Positions 1 to 9,777 of a stretch of DNA of 42,254 nucleotides are shown piece after piece; within the stretch, counting starts at the first letter, position 1; every line of letters begins with the position of its first letter. Source of the stretch: Tritrichomonas foetus (taxonomy: Eukaryota; Parabasalia; Tritrichomonadida; Tritrichomonadidae); assembly GCA_001839685.1 (NCBI GenBank), contig MLAK01000972.1, forward strand, positions 1 to 42,254, in the 5' to 3' direction. Both the position numbers and the translations under genes were made by a program. Below the pieces are notes generated by a model that searched no databases, had not been told where the DNA came from, and saw only the letters and a program-made list of their open reading frames with translations.

Positions 1-96
1 GAAAGTGATGCTGTAAAAATGCTAAAAAGTGATGGGCTGTAAAAATGGATAAAGGATATAAAAGTCGATTTATGGTAGATATTGGACCGAAAATTA

Positions 97-126
97 GGGT
101 AGTTGGGGAGTGGTGGGAGGAAGGGG
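97..126 (+). other. G-quadruplex-type motif
   Basis: Four G-runs (97-99, 105-108, 115-117, 123-126) are separated by loops of 5, 6 and 5 bases, which fits the classical G3+N1-7 pattern. More G-runs follow to about 215. This stands out in a strongly AT-rich genome. Whether it folds or has a role is unknown. Confidence 0.5.
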
Positions 127-929
127 TTTTTGAAGGTCTGGTAAAAGTGAGGTTGGGGAGTTATGGGAGGAGTGAATTTGATCAGTTCTGGTGGATGGGG
201 TGATTTCGTTTTTAGGGGGGTCAAAGCATACAACATCTATATATGTAATTCGAATCAGGACACAAATTTCTGCTCAATTGTGAAAGACACTTCATGCTAT
301 CCTTTGAAAATGGCTGCTAAAAATCTATTCAAAGAAGATGTTAATTAATGAAAAACTGACAAAGAACATTCAAAACTTTGTGAGGCTATTGGCAGTAGTG
401 TTACCAGATTGAAACATTCAAAAATTCATTGTATGGTCGATGACCCAGAAATACCATCTGATGTTTGGAATTCATCATCACATGATTAATCTTCTTCTTC
501 GATTTAATGTTCGAATGAGTCTGAATCGCCATTTTGGAAAGGGTTTGCTCGTATATAATCTTGATAGTTCATCAAGAACCATCTGGTGGTGAATAATTCA
601 TTCATAAAGTGATTTACACAATATACACTTCATATCTGCTTCATCTTTTAGAAAAGCTAATAGAATAAACAATTGTTTCTGTGATTAAATCTATGATAAT
701 ATTTTATGAGATGAACATGTAATGTCCAAATTATTTGACAATGGGATATTCTCACAATGAGGAAATCATGCGTAGGTAAACGAATTCGTTGGAATGATCA
801 CATATCTGATTCCATTTTTAGTAACTGTTGTTGTTTTGAGATACCATAAACAGCTAACTTGATATGTGAATAGGAAAAGTGAATCATAATTGACCAACAT
901 AACATTCAATATGAAAAAAATATTAAAAG

Positions 930-1255
930 AAAAACATTATTTACCATAAAAAATGTACTAGATGGTTAAGCACCTGATGATGTGACAGTAGAAGATGAGC
1001 ATAATATTATTACATTGAAAATAGTTGATACTCACTATTTAATCCAAAGGAATGATTCGATTATTGTAGACAGAATGAGAGTCGTCCTTGAGACAAGTCT
1101 AATAGGCAATGCTGAAAGTTAATTAGATAAGGTCAGCTATAATATCGATGAGATTGATGGTATTAATGTCATGCGAAAAGCTCATGATGACTCATTGGAC
1201 TGGATACAGTAAAACAAATCAAGGAACTGTGGAGATAGACATTCCATTTATGTAA
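930..1255 (+). pseudogene. Decayed unidentified coding frame
   Basis: Reading the plus strand from about 930 gives a protein-like frame rich in Asp, Ile and Val, with the segments TLKIVDTHYLIQRND and INVMRKAHDDSLDWIQ. It is interrupted by TAA codons near 972, 1120, 1210 and 1260. The composition looks coding rather than random AT-rich DNA. I recognise no family. It may be a relic of a DNA transposon or of a large integrated element; that is a guess from its surroundings. Confidence 0.3.
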
Positions 1256-1439
1256 TAATTTAAAAAGGACGAAAGAATGGCAGTTCAGAGAACCATTAGT
1301 TATATCAAAGATCAGACGAATTACTTGGTTCACTATGAAGGAGATAATTTAGATCTAAGACCAACACAAAACCGTTCTATTCTATATCACAGCTCTAATT
1401 CTCAATGCGTGGTAAATTTAATCACCTTAACCCATATAT

Positions 1440-2340
1440 CATGGCCATTTTTAGAAAAGATAATATCATCATTAACAAGAAGTATCTTAATAATTGAAGG
1501 AAATATCAAGGTTTTGAGTGAGTTGAGATTCGGAGTCTTTTGAGTTATGACAGTTTGTGTTGGAAAGCTCATTTATAGTGGAGACATTATGATGGGGAAA
1601 GATTATTCCATGATCTCATCTCTTTGCAGTGACAAGTCTCTTTTCTTGGTTCTTGGAATGCTATTAATCTCATTCAGTGTATTTGTCGATATGGCGCCCA
1701 AAGTCGATACAACAAAGATCGATCATTGTTTCGGAACTATAACATTCACAGAAGGTTCATTGTCGACGACATGAGGAGTGTATTTTTGGATTTTCTTGGA
1801 TCTTATTTCATGGAGAGTCGAAACTTTACTTTTGATAGTGACTGTGAGTATGGTATTAAGACACCTACCTTCTATAATCCACTCATTAAAAACATTTCTG
1901 ACCATTTTGGCGTGCCAGCTATCTGGTTTCATATGTTAAGACCTACCTGGGATGTTGGGTTGTTTTGAATACTTATACTACGGTTTTCATGAATAGGAGG
2001 GGTATCTGAATGACTTTTAGCATCTTTCATGTCGTTTGTGATTACTTGAGCGATAATATCATGACTTAAGGTGATACCTCTGTTGATAACTGCACATTCA
2101 TTCAGTCTGTGTATTAGAGAGTCATTCATGATCAGACAGCAGTACGAATTTGGAGTCACGACTATTGCCCTTGCTTGGAGTTCTCATATTGAGAAATATG
2201 ATCGTTGGGAGACTGCTATTTCTACTTTCTATTGTATATATTGTTAAATAATCTTGAAATGGAGCTCTATCGTTTCCAATAAAGAAGTTAGAGCATGAGA
2301 AGTCTAGTGTCAATATAAAAGTTGCATTTAGATGGATAAA
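1440..2340 (-). pseudogene. Relic of non-LTR retrotransposon, C-terminal endonuclease region
   Basis: The minus-strand translation matches the C-terminal part of the larger element at 4430-11212 piece by piece. CSNFFIGNDRAPFQDYL pairs with CSNFFIGNHRTPFQDYL, NDSLIHRLNEC with NDSLMHRLNKC, and KPDSWHAKMVRNVFNEWIIE with KPDIWYSKLINNVLHVWIVE. Nucleotide similarity continues left to about 1440 (compare 1570-1700 with 4700-4850), with small deletions. It therefore covers the CCHC knuckle and the restriction-like endonuclease. Frames are broken and the reverse transcriptase part is missing. It is older and more diverged than the 4430-11212 copy. Confidence 0.8.
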
Positions 2341-2347
2341 AAAAAAA

Positions 2348-2382
2348 GCTCTCTAGCGCTGCGCGCTCTCCCGCTCGGCTTG
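2348..2382. other. GC-rich patch flanked by A/T runs
   Basis: About 35 bases rich in GC and in CG dinucleotides (core GCGCTGCGCGCTC) sit between a run of A and a TTTTTTAAAAAAA stretch. It separates the two halves of the retroelement relic. It could be the end of another mobile element or the scar of a deletion. It does not match the full-length copy of the retroelement. Confidence 0.4.
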
Positions 2383-2466
2383 TAAAATTTTTTAAAAAAA
2401 GTTTTAACTGAACCAATGATCCAGTGATCCAACCGGATCAAGTTGATTAGGGCACTCTGACAAAAA

Positions 2467-3190
2467 TTAATCATTGAGTTCTGCATGCTGGTGTAGTGTT
2501 GAAAATCGAAGTGTGCATTCGTATGGAAGTCCTGACATTCTAATCAATAGTGTCATGTAAGAATCTTTTATAAGTCTGAGGCAGAAACCAATTTGTCCCA
2601 ATTGGTCCAGTGAATAAGGATCCCCCAAAAGGTGAATTGGGATTTCTATGGGAATATTAACAATACTTAGTTGGGTTTGGGGTATATGTATTGGGACATT
2701 AAGTTTGACTAATGCCAGTTGTTGAACATTCAAATATGTCTCATTTTTTATGATGTGTGCATTCGGAATTTTGATTTCTGAATTAACAACATTAAGATTA
2801 GTTTGCGGCGCATTTAGTGGGACATCAATTTTATAAAGTGTGGCTTGTGGTACATACAAAGAGATTTCTATCTTGTTTAGGTTGATTTCTGAGATATTCA
2901 ATGAAGTACTTACCATACTTAAATTTAATTTTAGTATTTCATGTCTTGCCATTTGTTTGCATAGACTTCAATCGGATAATCAACAATTTTAACTTTGATT
3001 TGAGGGACATCAAAATAGTGTGAGGTTGTAACAATTTTAGGGATGGGGATATGAATATTAACATTGGAGAAATAACCCATGTATACAGGAAGGGAATTCA
3101 TGAGATTTAGATTGAGTTACTTTTCAAAGAAATAAATAGAATTGTCTTAAATAGTTAGGTGCTTCCTTACTTTGGGAAAGTATAAGATTG
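2467..3190 (-). pseudogene. Relic of non-LTR retrotransposon, N-terminal repeat region
   Basis: The minus strand encodes the same 14-residue repeat array as the full-length copy, with units such as VPQATLYKIDVPLN, APQTNLNVVNSEIK and IPQTQLSIVNIPIE. Upstream sequence (about 2950-3190) matches 9720-9920 of the full element, including the shared IVDYPIEV segment. The frame is broken before the repeats. Together with 1440-2340 this appears to be one old copy whose middle (fingers, linker and reverse transcriptase) has been lost; the two halves have the same orientation and the expected order. Confidence 0.75.
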
Positions 3191-3289
3191 ACAGTATGGA
3201 ACAAAGCATGGGAGTGTTTTCGGAAAGTTTATGACTGGTAAGCTGATTGTTATAGATGAATTAGTGAGATTTGGAAAAAAAAAAATAGA

Positions 3290-3960
3290 AATATGGATTC
3301 TCAGTTTAAAATCGTAAAAAATGTTGCCAATAAAGAACCTTGTGTAGTTACATTAGATATAAATATTTCACAAATCGAAGCAAAAAGACAGGTATTCCTC
3401 ACAACGATTGTCATTTTTTGCAGTGTGTATTTGAGAAGAGATATATTAAAGTATTTTTATGTTTCAGATAACATTATTAAAGGTTACAATTAAGCTCCCT
3501 GTGATGAATATGCCAACCTTCTCCAAGATCGTTTGAATGAAATAGAAAAAGTAGGAAGGCAATAATAGAATCAATGCTCTAAACCATTGATTGTTGGCTT
3601 CCTTCAAGACTGATCGATAGAGAGGCTTTATATAACAAGACATATAACAAAGATGAAGGACTTTTTGGACAATATAAAATCAAACATGGATCTAAAAGCT
3701 TTAATTTAGTAGAATTAACCAAAAGTCTTATCAATTTTTCGAAACTCAGGATTATTCATATACTAAATTCATTTAAACCTGCATATGAGAAATACAAAAG
3801 CGTCCATGCTTTTTTGATGAAGAAATTCTAAACATTAGATGCTTAGCATTAGATAGCATTTCCTCCGAATATTAAGCCTTATGAAATGATTAAAAGTATT
3901 TAAATATTGTCTATTTTATTCTTAAAGAAATATTAATCCAAAATTTTCAATTCCATGACG
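3290..3960 (+). pseudogene. Decayed coding frame, possibly transposase-derived
   Basis: A plus-strand frame starts near 3293 and continues past the first stop as a coding-like sequence with in-frame TAA, TAG and TGA codons and at least one frame change. A stretch near 3640-3830 reads NKDEGLFGQYKIKHG, which recalls the C-terminal N..EG..G..K segment of some DDE transposases. That resemblance is weak. It is certainly not intact. Confidence 0.3.
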
Positions 3961-4117
3961 CCACACAATGCTTGAGAGTGGGAGAACTTTTTTATGAAAT
4001 TTACATACCACAGAGATTTCCTCGGTCAGCAAATGCGTTGTATGCAACAACGGCAAACATCTGTAGAAATGATTCCTTATAAATCTCATAAATCATCATA
4101 TAGCGAGATTATGAGCC

Positions 4118-4429
4118 GAATCGTGCCTAATACATCTGTGATGAATAGAGATACACAAGTCATGGGAGTTTTTATGGTGATGATCCAGAAGCTCTCTGAT
4201 CTTTGAGATGAAATGGGGAATTCTATGTCACAAACTTAAAACATCAAAGGGAAACTCAATACTCATCATGCCAATAATGTTATTTAGGCAGGAGCCCAGA
4301 AAAAGAACAATTGCTTAATATTTTCGACAATTTTTTTTACAATTGATGAAATTTTTCTTTATTCTCCAATGTGCCGATAACCCTAGAAAAAAATAGAAAA
4401 AGAAAAATTTTACAGGGGCTGGCCGGAAT
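4118..4429. repeat. Left 312-bp direct repeat flanking the retrotransposon
   Basis: Every base matches 11213-11524 at a constant offset of 7095. The repeat stops at 4430 (T here, C in the right copy) and at 4117. Its last 16 bases are the 3' end of the tRNA-Cys gene, so the left copy is the downstream flank of that tRNA plus its tail. The most economical explanation is a long target-site duplication made when the element inserted. The other possibilities are recombination between tandem copies, or an assembly duplication. Confidence 0.9.
4414..4429 (-). pseudogene. 3' fragment of tRNA-Cys at the element's 3' junction
   Basis: On the minus strand this reads ATTCCGGCCAGCCCC followed by T, identical to the end of the intact tRNA at 11509-11580 (half of the T arm, the acceptor 3' strand and the discriminator U). 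It is joined directly to the 3' end of the retrotransposon. The fragment has no A box or anticodon and cannot make a tRNA. Confidence 0.85.
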
Positions 4430-4488
4430 TGTTTACTCGAGATGAATCTAAAGCATATAATAAGTTATTCTTAGTTGGACAGGGCGTC

Positions 4489-6348
4489 TCAGTCCTGTGA
4501 ATTTATTTCGATATCATACGATTCTGAGATGTGATCAGTAGGATCATTAGAGAATGATACAATAGGACTGCCAATATTACGAGAGATGGAATTGGTTTCT
4601 AAATCATCAAGGACAGTATCCAGGTTTAGAGTGAGCTGGGATTCAGATTCATTAGTGTTTCGACATTTCGAGTATGTGAGTTCGTTTAGGAAAGGGACAT
4701 TATGACCGGTAAAAATTCTCCATGAACCTGCAATAGCGACATGGGCACATCTTTTTGCTGTGATAAGTGCTCTTTTCTTTGTTCTAGTAATGTTTTTGAT
4801 CTCGTTAAATGTATCTTTAGGGATGACACCCAAAGATGAAACGACAATGATTGCTAAGGAAACTTTGGCATTCCAAGATAGTTCAATATCTTCCACAAGG
4901 GGAGTATATTTTTGAACTTTCTTCAATCTTCTTACGTGCAGAGTTGAAATTCTTCCTGTTGCTGTGTCTGTAAGCATAGCATAAGGACATGTAACTTCAA
5001 CAATCCATACATGTAAAACATTATTGATCAGTTTAGAGTACCAAATATCAGGCTTCAAGTGTTTTGATCTGTCAGGGAGGTCAGGGTAGTTAGCAATGCT
5101 TACATTGCAGTTTTCGTGAATTGGTGGTGCATCTAAAGGGCCTAAAGTGTCTTTAATGCAGTTTGCTATTACGTGGGCAATATTATCTTGTCTTAATGTA
5201 ATACCATTGTTGTTAGCAGTACATTTGTTAAGTCTGTGCATTAAAGAATCATTTAGGTTTTGGCCACAATGTAAGCATTTTGAGTCATTGTTATTGTTGT
5301 TATTATTATGTAATCTCTTGTTAAGAACTTCTTTAGTAGGGAGGCTGTTTGTTCTGGCTTTGATTGCAAATTTGGTTAGGTAATCTTGAAAAGGTGTTCT
5401 ATGGTTACCTATAAAGAAGTTAGAGCAAGGAGAGTTATGAGTGTCGATAAAGGAGTGGCCTTTGAATGGAAGGGAACTAAGGTTGTTATAGTGGCGTTTC
5501 CTTAGGATGAAACTGATTGTCTTCAAGATTTCTTTATAGGTAATATTGTGTTCTTTAAAGTTTTGATCGTCAGGGTGTTGATTATAGGTTGGTAGAGTTG
5601 AGGCGTTATCAATGTTGATGTTAATGTCAGAATCAATGTCATCACGAATATTATTAATAATTTGATAATTTAGTTCCGTGTTGGTATTGACATTAGATTC
5701 AGCATTGTTGCTTGAAATAGAATGGTTTTGATTATTATCGAATAAATAGAAAAGGTCATTGGATTCCGTATCATGGGAAAGACCAATTTTCAGTCTTTTT
5801 GTGGAATAAAGAGCCATGTCTTCAATTTGTTTCATCTTAGTAGATTTTAATATTGAAATTGGTGCGTCAAGATAAGTTATGAACCCTGAGATATCAATAG
5901 CTTTGATTTCTACATTATTAATATCAATTGTTTCATTGGTAACACATCTTCTACGGTTTCTGAGTGAATAATTAAGCCATTGGCATTTCTGAGGAGCTAG
6001 GGACATTCCTGTTGCTGAACAGAATTCCTTGACTGTATTAATCATTGCTTTAAGAGAGTCAACATTCGATGATATTAAAATTACATCGTCTGCGAAAGCT
6101 TGTATATTAAAGGGGATATCATTTACAAAATAACCATCATCTGCATTCTGATTTAATATTTTCCGAATCAAGGGTTCAAGACAAATATTAAAGAGGAATG
6201 GTGACAGTGGGCAACCTTGGCGAACACCTCTTTTTACAAAAACATCTTCACTAAGGTTTCCAGAGACATTAAATTGTGTTGAGTTATTGTTGTAGACATC
6301 TTTAATGAGTTTGCAGAATTTTTCATTAAAACCAATAGACTTAAGGGA
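4489..6348 (-). pseudogene. Retrotransposon ORF, segment 5: RT palm/thumb, CCHC knuckle, endonuclease
   Basis: This segment is open from the stop at 6349 to the terminal TGA at 4489. It begins with reverse transcriptase motif B (KRGVRQGCPLSP, about 6200-6235) and the catalytic FADD box (about 6085-6096). After a low-complexity linker come the knuckle CLHCGQNLNDSLMHRLNKC (about 5225-5282) and the restriction-like nuclease signature KPD near 5050 followed by WIVEVTCPY near 4995. Known relatives nick the bottom strand of a specific target with this nuclease and prime cDNA synthesis there. Motifs B and C and the nuclease residues look intact. An apparent start near 6171 is only a TTG inside the RT. 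Confidence 0.8.
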
Positions 6349-6351
6349 ATC

Positions 6352-7019
6352 TTAAATGTGTGTGTGCGACACACTGCCAAAGGCGTCCGCGAAATTGATT
6401 GTAAGTAGATTTATTTCTTTGGATTGTCGAGTGGCATCAGCAATGAGCTCATTTAATGTAAGAATGTGTTCTGTTGAACCATTAACACCTTTCTTAAAAC
6501 CTTTCTGTTGGGTGCTCAATAATTTGATATCGGAGTCTAATCGAAGAACGCAATCAGAGATATGGCACATGACAATACGATATAGAGTGGGTGTAAGAGC
6601 AATGGGCCTCCAGTTTCCAACAGAAGATGGATCACCTTTCTTGAAGATTAACACTGATTTTGTTTTGCGCCATGAATCTGGCATCTTTGAATGATTTAAC
6701 ATTGATTTGATTATACGTTTCACAAGTACAGAAGTAATTGTAGGACAGAACTTCCATATAACTTTCGAAATTCCGTCCCTACCTGCAGCTGACATGTTGT
6801 CTATTCTAGAGATTGTATTTTTGATTTGATCAATATCAAAAATTCTTTCGAAAAGTGTAGAGTTTGCTTCATCGTCGACAACTGATTTCAATAAGTTTTG
6901 TAAGTTTAATTCGGAAGCATTGTAATTTGTATTTTCATTCCATTGATGACTGAAGTGAAAAGCAAAGTCATTTGGATCAATTTTATTTTCCAGTGCACTA
7001 TTACCATTGATGAACCATG
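6352..7019 (-). pseudogene. Retrotransposon ORF, segment 4: N-terminal half of reverse transcriptase
   Basis: This contains RT motifs 0 to A: MSAAGRDGISKVIW, then KTKSVLIFKKGDPSSVGNWR, then INFADAFGSVSH. AFGSVxH is the usual form in R2/NeSL-like elements. The residue that should be the first catalytic Asp (xDxxxAFGSV) is Asn here. The frame ends in TAA at 6349-6351 and the same frame continues directly into RT motif B, so a single nonsense change splits the domain. The upstream end joins the previous segment through a one-base frameshift near 7020; in this frame the sequence SWFINGNSALENK leads into the RT. Confidence 0.75.
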
Positions 7020-7402
7020 AGACACACCTCTTTGGCGTTTTCGTGGTAGAAGTCTTTAATAGTGTTGGATTGTTTACGTTGCCTGTGAAGGCTGAAATTA
7101 GAGGTTTCTATATCTATTTTGAATTTTAACCATTTCAGTTTTTCCTGACGATGCTCTGAGCTTTCGTTAATGAAGTATCTTATGTGTTGAATGGTGTTTC
7201 CATTAAAAGTATGATTAATGATACTATCATCTAAATTTTTCATTAATGTGAGTAGTTCTTCCTCTATTTTTGCAATCAGGTTTCTTCTTCTTGTGTAATT
7301 GGTATTCTGGAAAGTAAAATTATTGTTTACTGAAGAATCTAGTGAGGAAATTTGTTGGATTAAGGATTCAAGTAGATCTATAAATCTATGGATATCAAAA
7401 AT
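7020..7402 (-). pseudogene. Retrotransposon ORF, segment 3: helical linker before the RT
   Basis: This segment is in frame with the upstream one and separated from it only by the TAA at 7403-7405. It encodes a hydrophilic, probably helical linker with runs such as FIDLLESLIQQISSLD and RRRNLIAKIEEELL. It leaves the RT frame near 7020, where a one-base shift is needed to enter SWFINGN. No catalytic motif is visible. Its role is presumably to connect the DNA-binding part to the polymerase. Confidence 0.65.
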
Positions 7403-8554
7403 TTACATCGCTAAACTAGTAGTGGCATTAAAGCATGCTTCTCTGCGAGTGTTTTGTCTATTCGGTCTTCTAGGGGCAGCGAACATTTTTCGATATGGAA
7501 TTCTGAGTTTAGTTCTGATTACTTTGCGAATCAAAATTGAAATTTTAGCTAAGATGCCTTGAGTAATGATCAACTCTTCATCTGTATCGCTAGATTCGTT
7601 AATGTTTAAAACTAGGTTCCTGATTTTGGTTTCAAGGAGGTTCGTCATGTGATTCTTTAATAGAGTCCTTTCTCTTGTCTTCAGGCGTGGGAAAAACACA
7701 TTTTTATCTTCTTCGGAATCGCTTTTCTCCAGCCACTTAACAGCTTTTCGGAGTAGCGTATTTCGATCGTAAGATATTATGTTTCCATCATCCTGAATAT
7801 GTTGAGATGAAGTAGTTGGAACAGTTTGAGGAGTTGGATTTGAATTCATAGGAGGATTGATATTCGTTAGATCTTGTAGAATTGGATTTTGTTGGGAAGA
7901 ATTCATATGTTGAGTTTGATTGTTTAGTATAGGAGTATCAATGTTAAGCTGGGAGCTATCATTTTTTATGGTTTCCTGGGAATCTGGAGACCGGTCAGCC
8001 TGAGGTTCGTTGATAATAGGAGTTGTAATATGTTCGTTGATATTTGTGATGTTGTTTAAATATAGATTTGTATCATTGTTCTCATCAGTGACTACATTTA
8101 ATCTTGTGTTTTCATTAGCGTTTTGGCTTAGGTGATCAACGACATTGTTGATGTTATTCTGGCTAATGGAGTTAGTGTGCGTAATGTTAAGAGAAGAATC
8201 TATAATGCTGAGGATGTCATCATCATCTTCTAATAGGATTGCTGGAGTGAGCGAAATCTGAGTAGGTGCAGGTTTTATTATACCTGCTCTACGGAATTCA
8301 TCGTGTTTGTTAATATGATGTTGATAGCCAAGGTGCGCGTTCGTTTTGAAGTTTTGACACACAGGACAGAGATGTCCTGATAAAATTTTGAACAAATCTG
8401 AAGTGCAAACAAGTTTGTCTTTACTGGCCCAATGCAACAAAGTGCCCCAAAAGTGCCCGAAAGTTTTGATTTTGTTAGACAAGTTAGGATGTTTACGAAG
8501 GTGAGATAACAAGTTATTTTTGTCGCTGAAAAAAGTAAAGCAATTTGGTTCCGT
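7403..8554 (-). pseudogene. Retrotransposon ORF, segment 2: C2H2 finger and low-complexity linker
   Basis: Open from the TGA at 8555 to the TAA at 7403. Near its start it has two finger-like units: one ending LLSHLRKH, and a clear C2H2 (LCPVCQNFKTNAHLGYQHHI followed by NKH). An Asn/Thr/Ser-rich linker follows (about 7780-8250). C2H2 fingers near the N-terminus are the target-DNA-binding modules of R2-like proteins, so this unit probably contributed to site recognition. The bases between 8555 and 8512 are also coding, so the start at 8512 is not real. Confidence 0.7.
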
Positions 8555-9680
8555 TCAAAGATAGATTTTATCAGTGCAGAATTTGTTTACACCATCATCA
8601 ACAATCCATTGAGGGAGTTTCCCACATAGCTTTGCGATTATTGTCGTCAACCAATAGCCTGACATCTGTGAATTATGCTTTGAGTTCATATGGTGCCTCA
8701 CTGTATTGAAATTATCAGCTGTGAATTTAATACAGTGAGGGCATCCAAAAGAACCATTGCCAGGCCAATCACCACTTATGATTATGTTATATATGATGGG
8801 ATTCTTCACAGGATCTTCATCCAAGTGGAATATGCAAGTGTCAATATCCTTATTTTTCCATTTTTCAATAAAGTCAGTGAGATTCACTTTTGAAGAGATG
8901 TTCTTGAGGTCTCCAAGAATTTCATCATATATTGGAGTTGAGGTATTACTTAGCGTGGGTGGTGAATCATCATCGGAACTTGATGAATTTGAAGGATTAG
9001 ATGATGATTGAAATGAAGATGATGAAAGTGAAGCTTCTTGGTAGCGTTGTGAGAGAGAACTATTAGGATGCGAGTTAGTGTTTTCATCGGGACGAGCGTT
9101 ATTTGTTTGCTGGTTTCTTCTAGATTGTGGATTAGAAGAATTCGTAAGTATATTTTGTTGTGGATCTATTGAGCGAGAGTTGGTTCCTCTCTTTGATGAG
9201 ATGTTAACCTCGTTCATTGTAGAAGCACAAGCAGATTTGTTTTGATGGATAGGGATTAAAGAATCCACTAGTTTCTCATTGATATTTAATAATTGTTTGA
9301 CTATTGAGGTGTTTTGATCGGTGCTAAGTGAAAAAGCAGGGATATTAATAGGGATATCTATTTGATGAATGGTTGTGTTGAATAATGGTATAGGTATTTC
9401 TACAGGAGTTTTAACTATATTGATTTGGGTTTGCGGCACATTGATAGGAACGTCTATTTTATAAAGTGTCGTTTGTGGTACATTTATAACAAGATTTTCT
9501 TTTGTAAGATTAACATTTGGAATGTTAATATCCGTATTTATAACATTAAGGTTCGTTTGCGGCACATTGAGAGGAATGTCAAAGTTAAAAAGGTTGGTTT
9601 GAGGTACAAATAAAGATGTTTCAATCTTGTTGATGTTTATTTCTGGGATGTTTAGAGAAGTATTTACTGTATTTAAATTT
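8555..9680 (-). pseudogene. Retrotransposon ORF, segment 1b: 14-residue repeats and C2H2 finger
   Basis: The frame is open from about 9680 to the TGA at 8555-8557. It starts with most of the 14-residue repeat array, then a Ser/Asn-rich region (about 8930-9200), then a finger with GCPHCIKFTADNFNTVRHHM and a following His pair (about 8670-8730). After the TGA the same frame continues into the next segment, so the stop is a single point lesion. It joins the upstream segment through a one-base frameshift near 9680, inside the repeat array. Confidence 0.7.
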
Positions 9681-9777
9681 ATTTTAGCATTTCGATATTA
9701 GTATTTCGTGTTTTAATATTTGTCTGAGGGACTTCAATTGGGTAATCAACAATCTTAATTTTGAATTGAGGAATCTC
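9330..9777 (-). repeat. Array of about ten 14-residue (42-bp) coding repeats
   Basis: On the minus strand successive units begin with VPQT or IP and end with a hydrophobic residue plus N or E: IPQFKIKIVDYPIE, VPQTNIKTRNTNIE, IPEININKIETSLF, VPQTNLFNFDIPLN, VPQTNLNVINTDIN, IPNVNLTKENLVIN, VPQTTLYKIDVPIN, VPQTQINIVKTPVE and a longer last unit. The spacing is 14 residues throughout, broken once by the frameshift near 9680. The relic at 2467-3190 has the same array. The alternating hydrophobic pattern suggests a beta-solenoid or extended beta structure; that is inference. Confidence 0.85.

Larger units (their letters stand above)
1..1440. other. Decayed region without an intact gene
   Basis: No convincing complete gene is visible. 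Short open stretches exist (for example 163-348) but none resembles a known family. Between about 930 and 1255 the plus strand reads as one frame of roughly 100 codons broken by several TAA stops, which looks like an old coding sequence that has decayed. The far left is unusually G-rich on the plus strand. The neighbouring retroelement relic begins around 1440, so this stretch is probably also mobile-element debris, but I cannot name the element. Confidence 0.5.

Noticed and set aside
930..3960. Alternative genetic code (TAA/TAG as Gln) in the left region
   Set aside because: Host genes in the window end in TAA, and the same stretch also has TGA codons and frameshifts, so decay is the simpler explanation.
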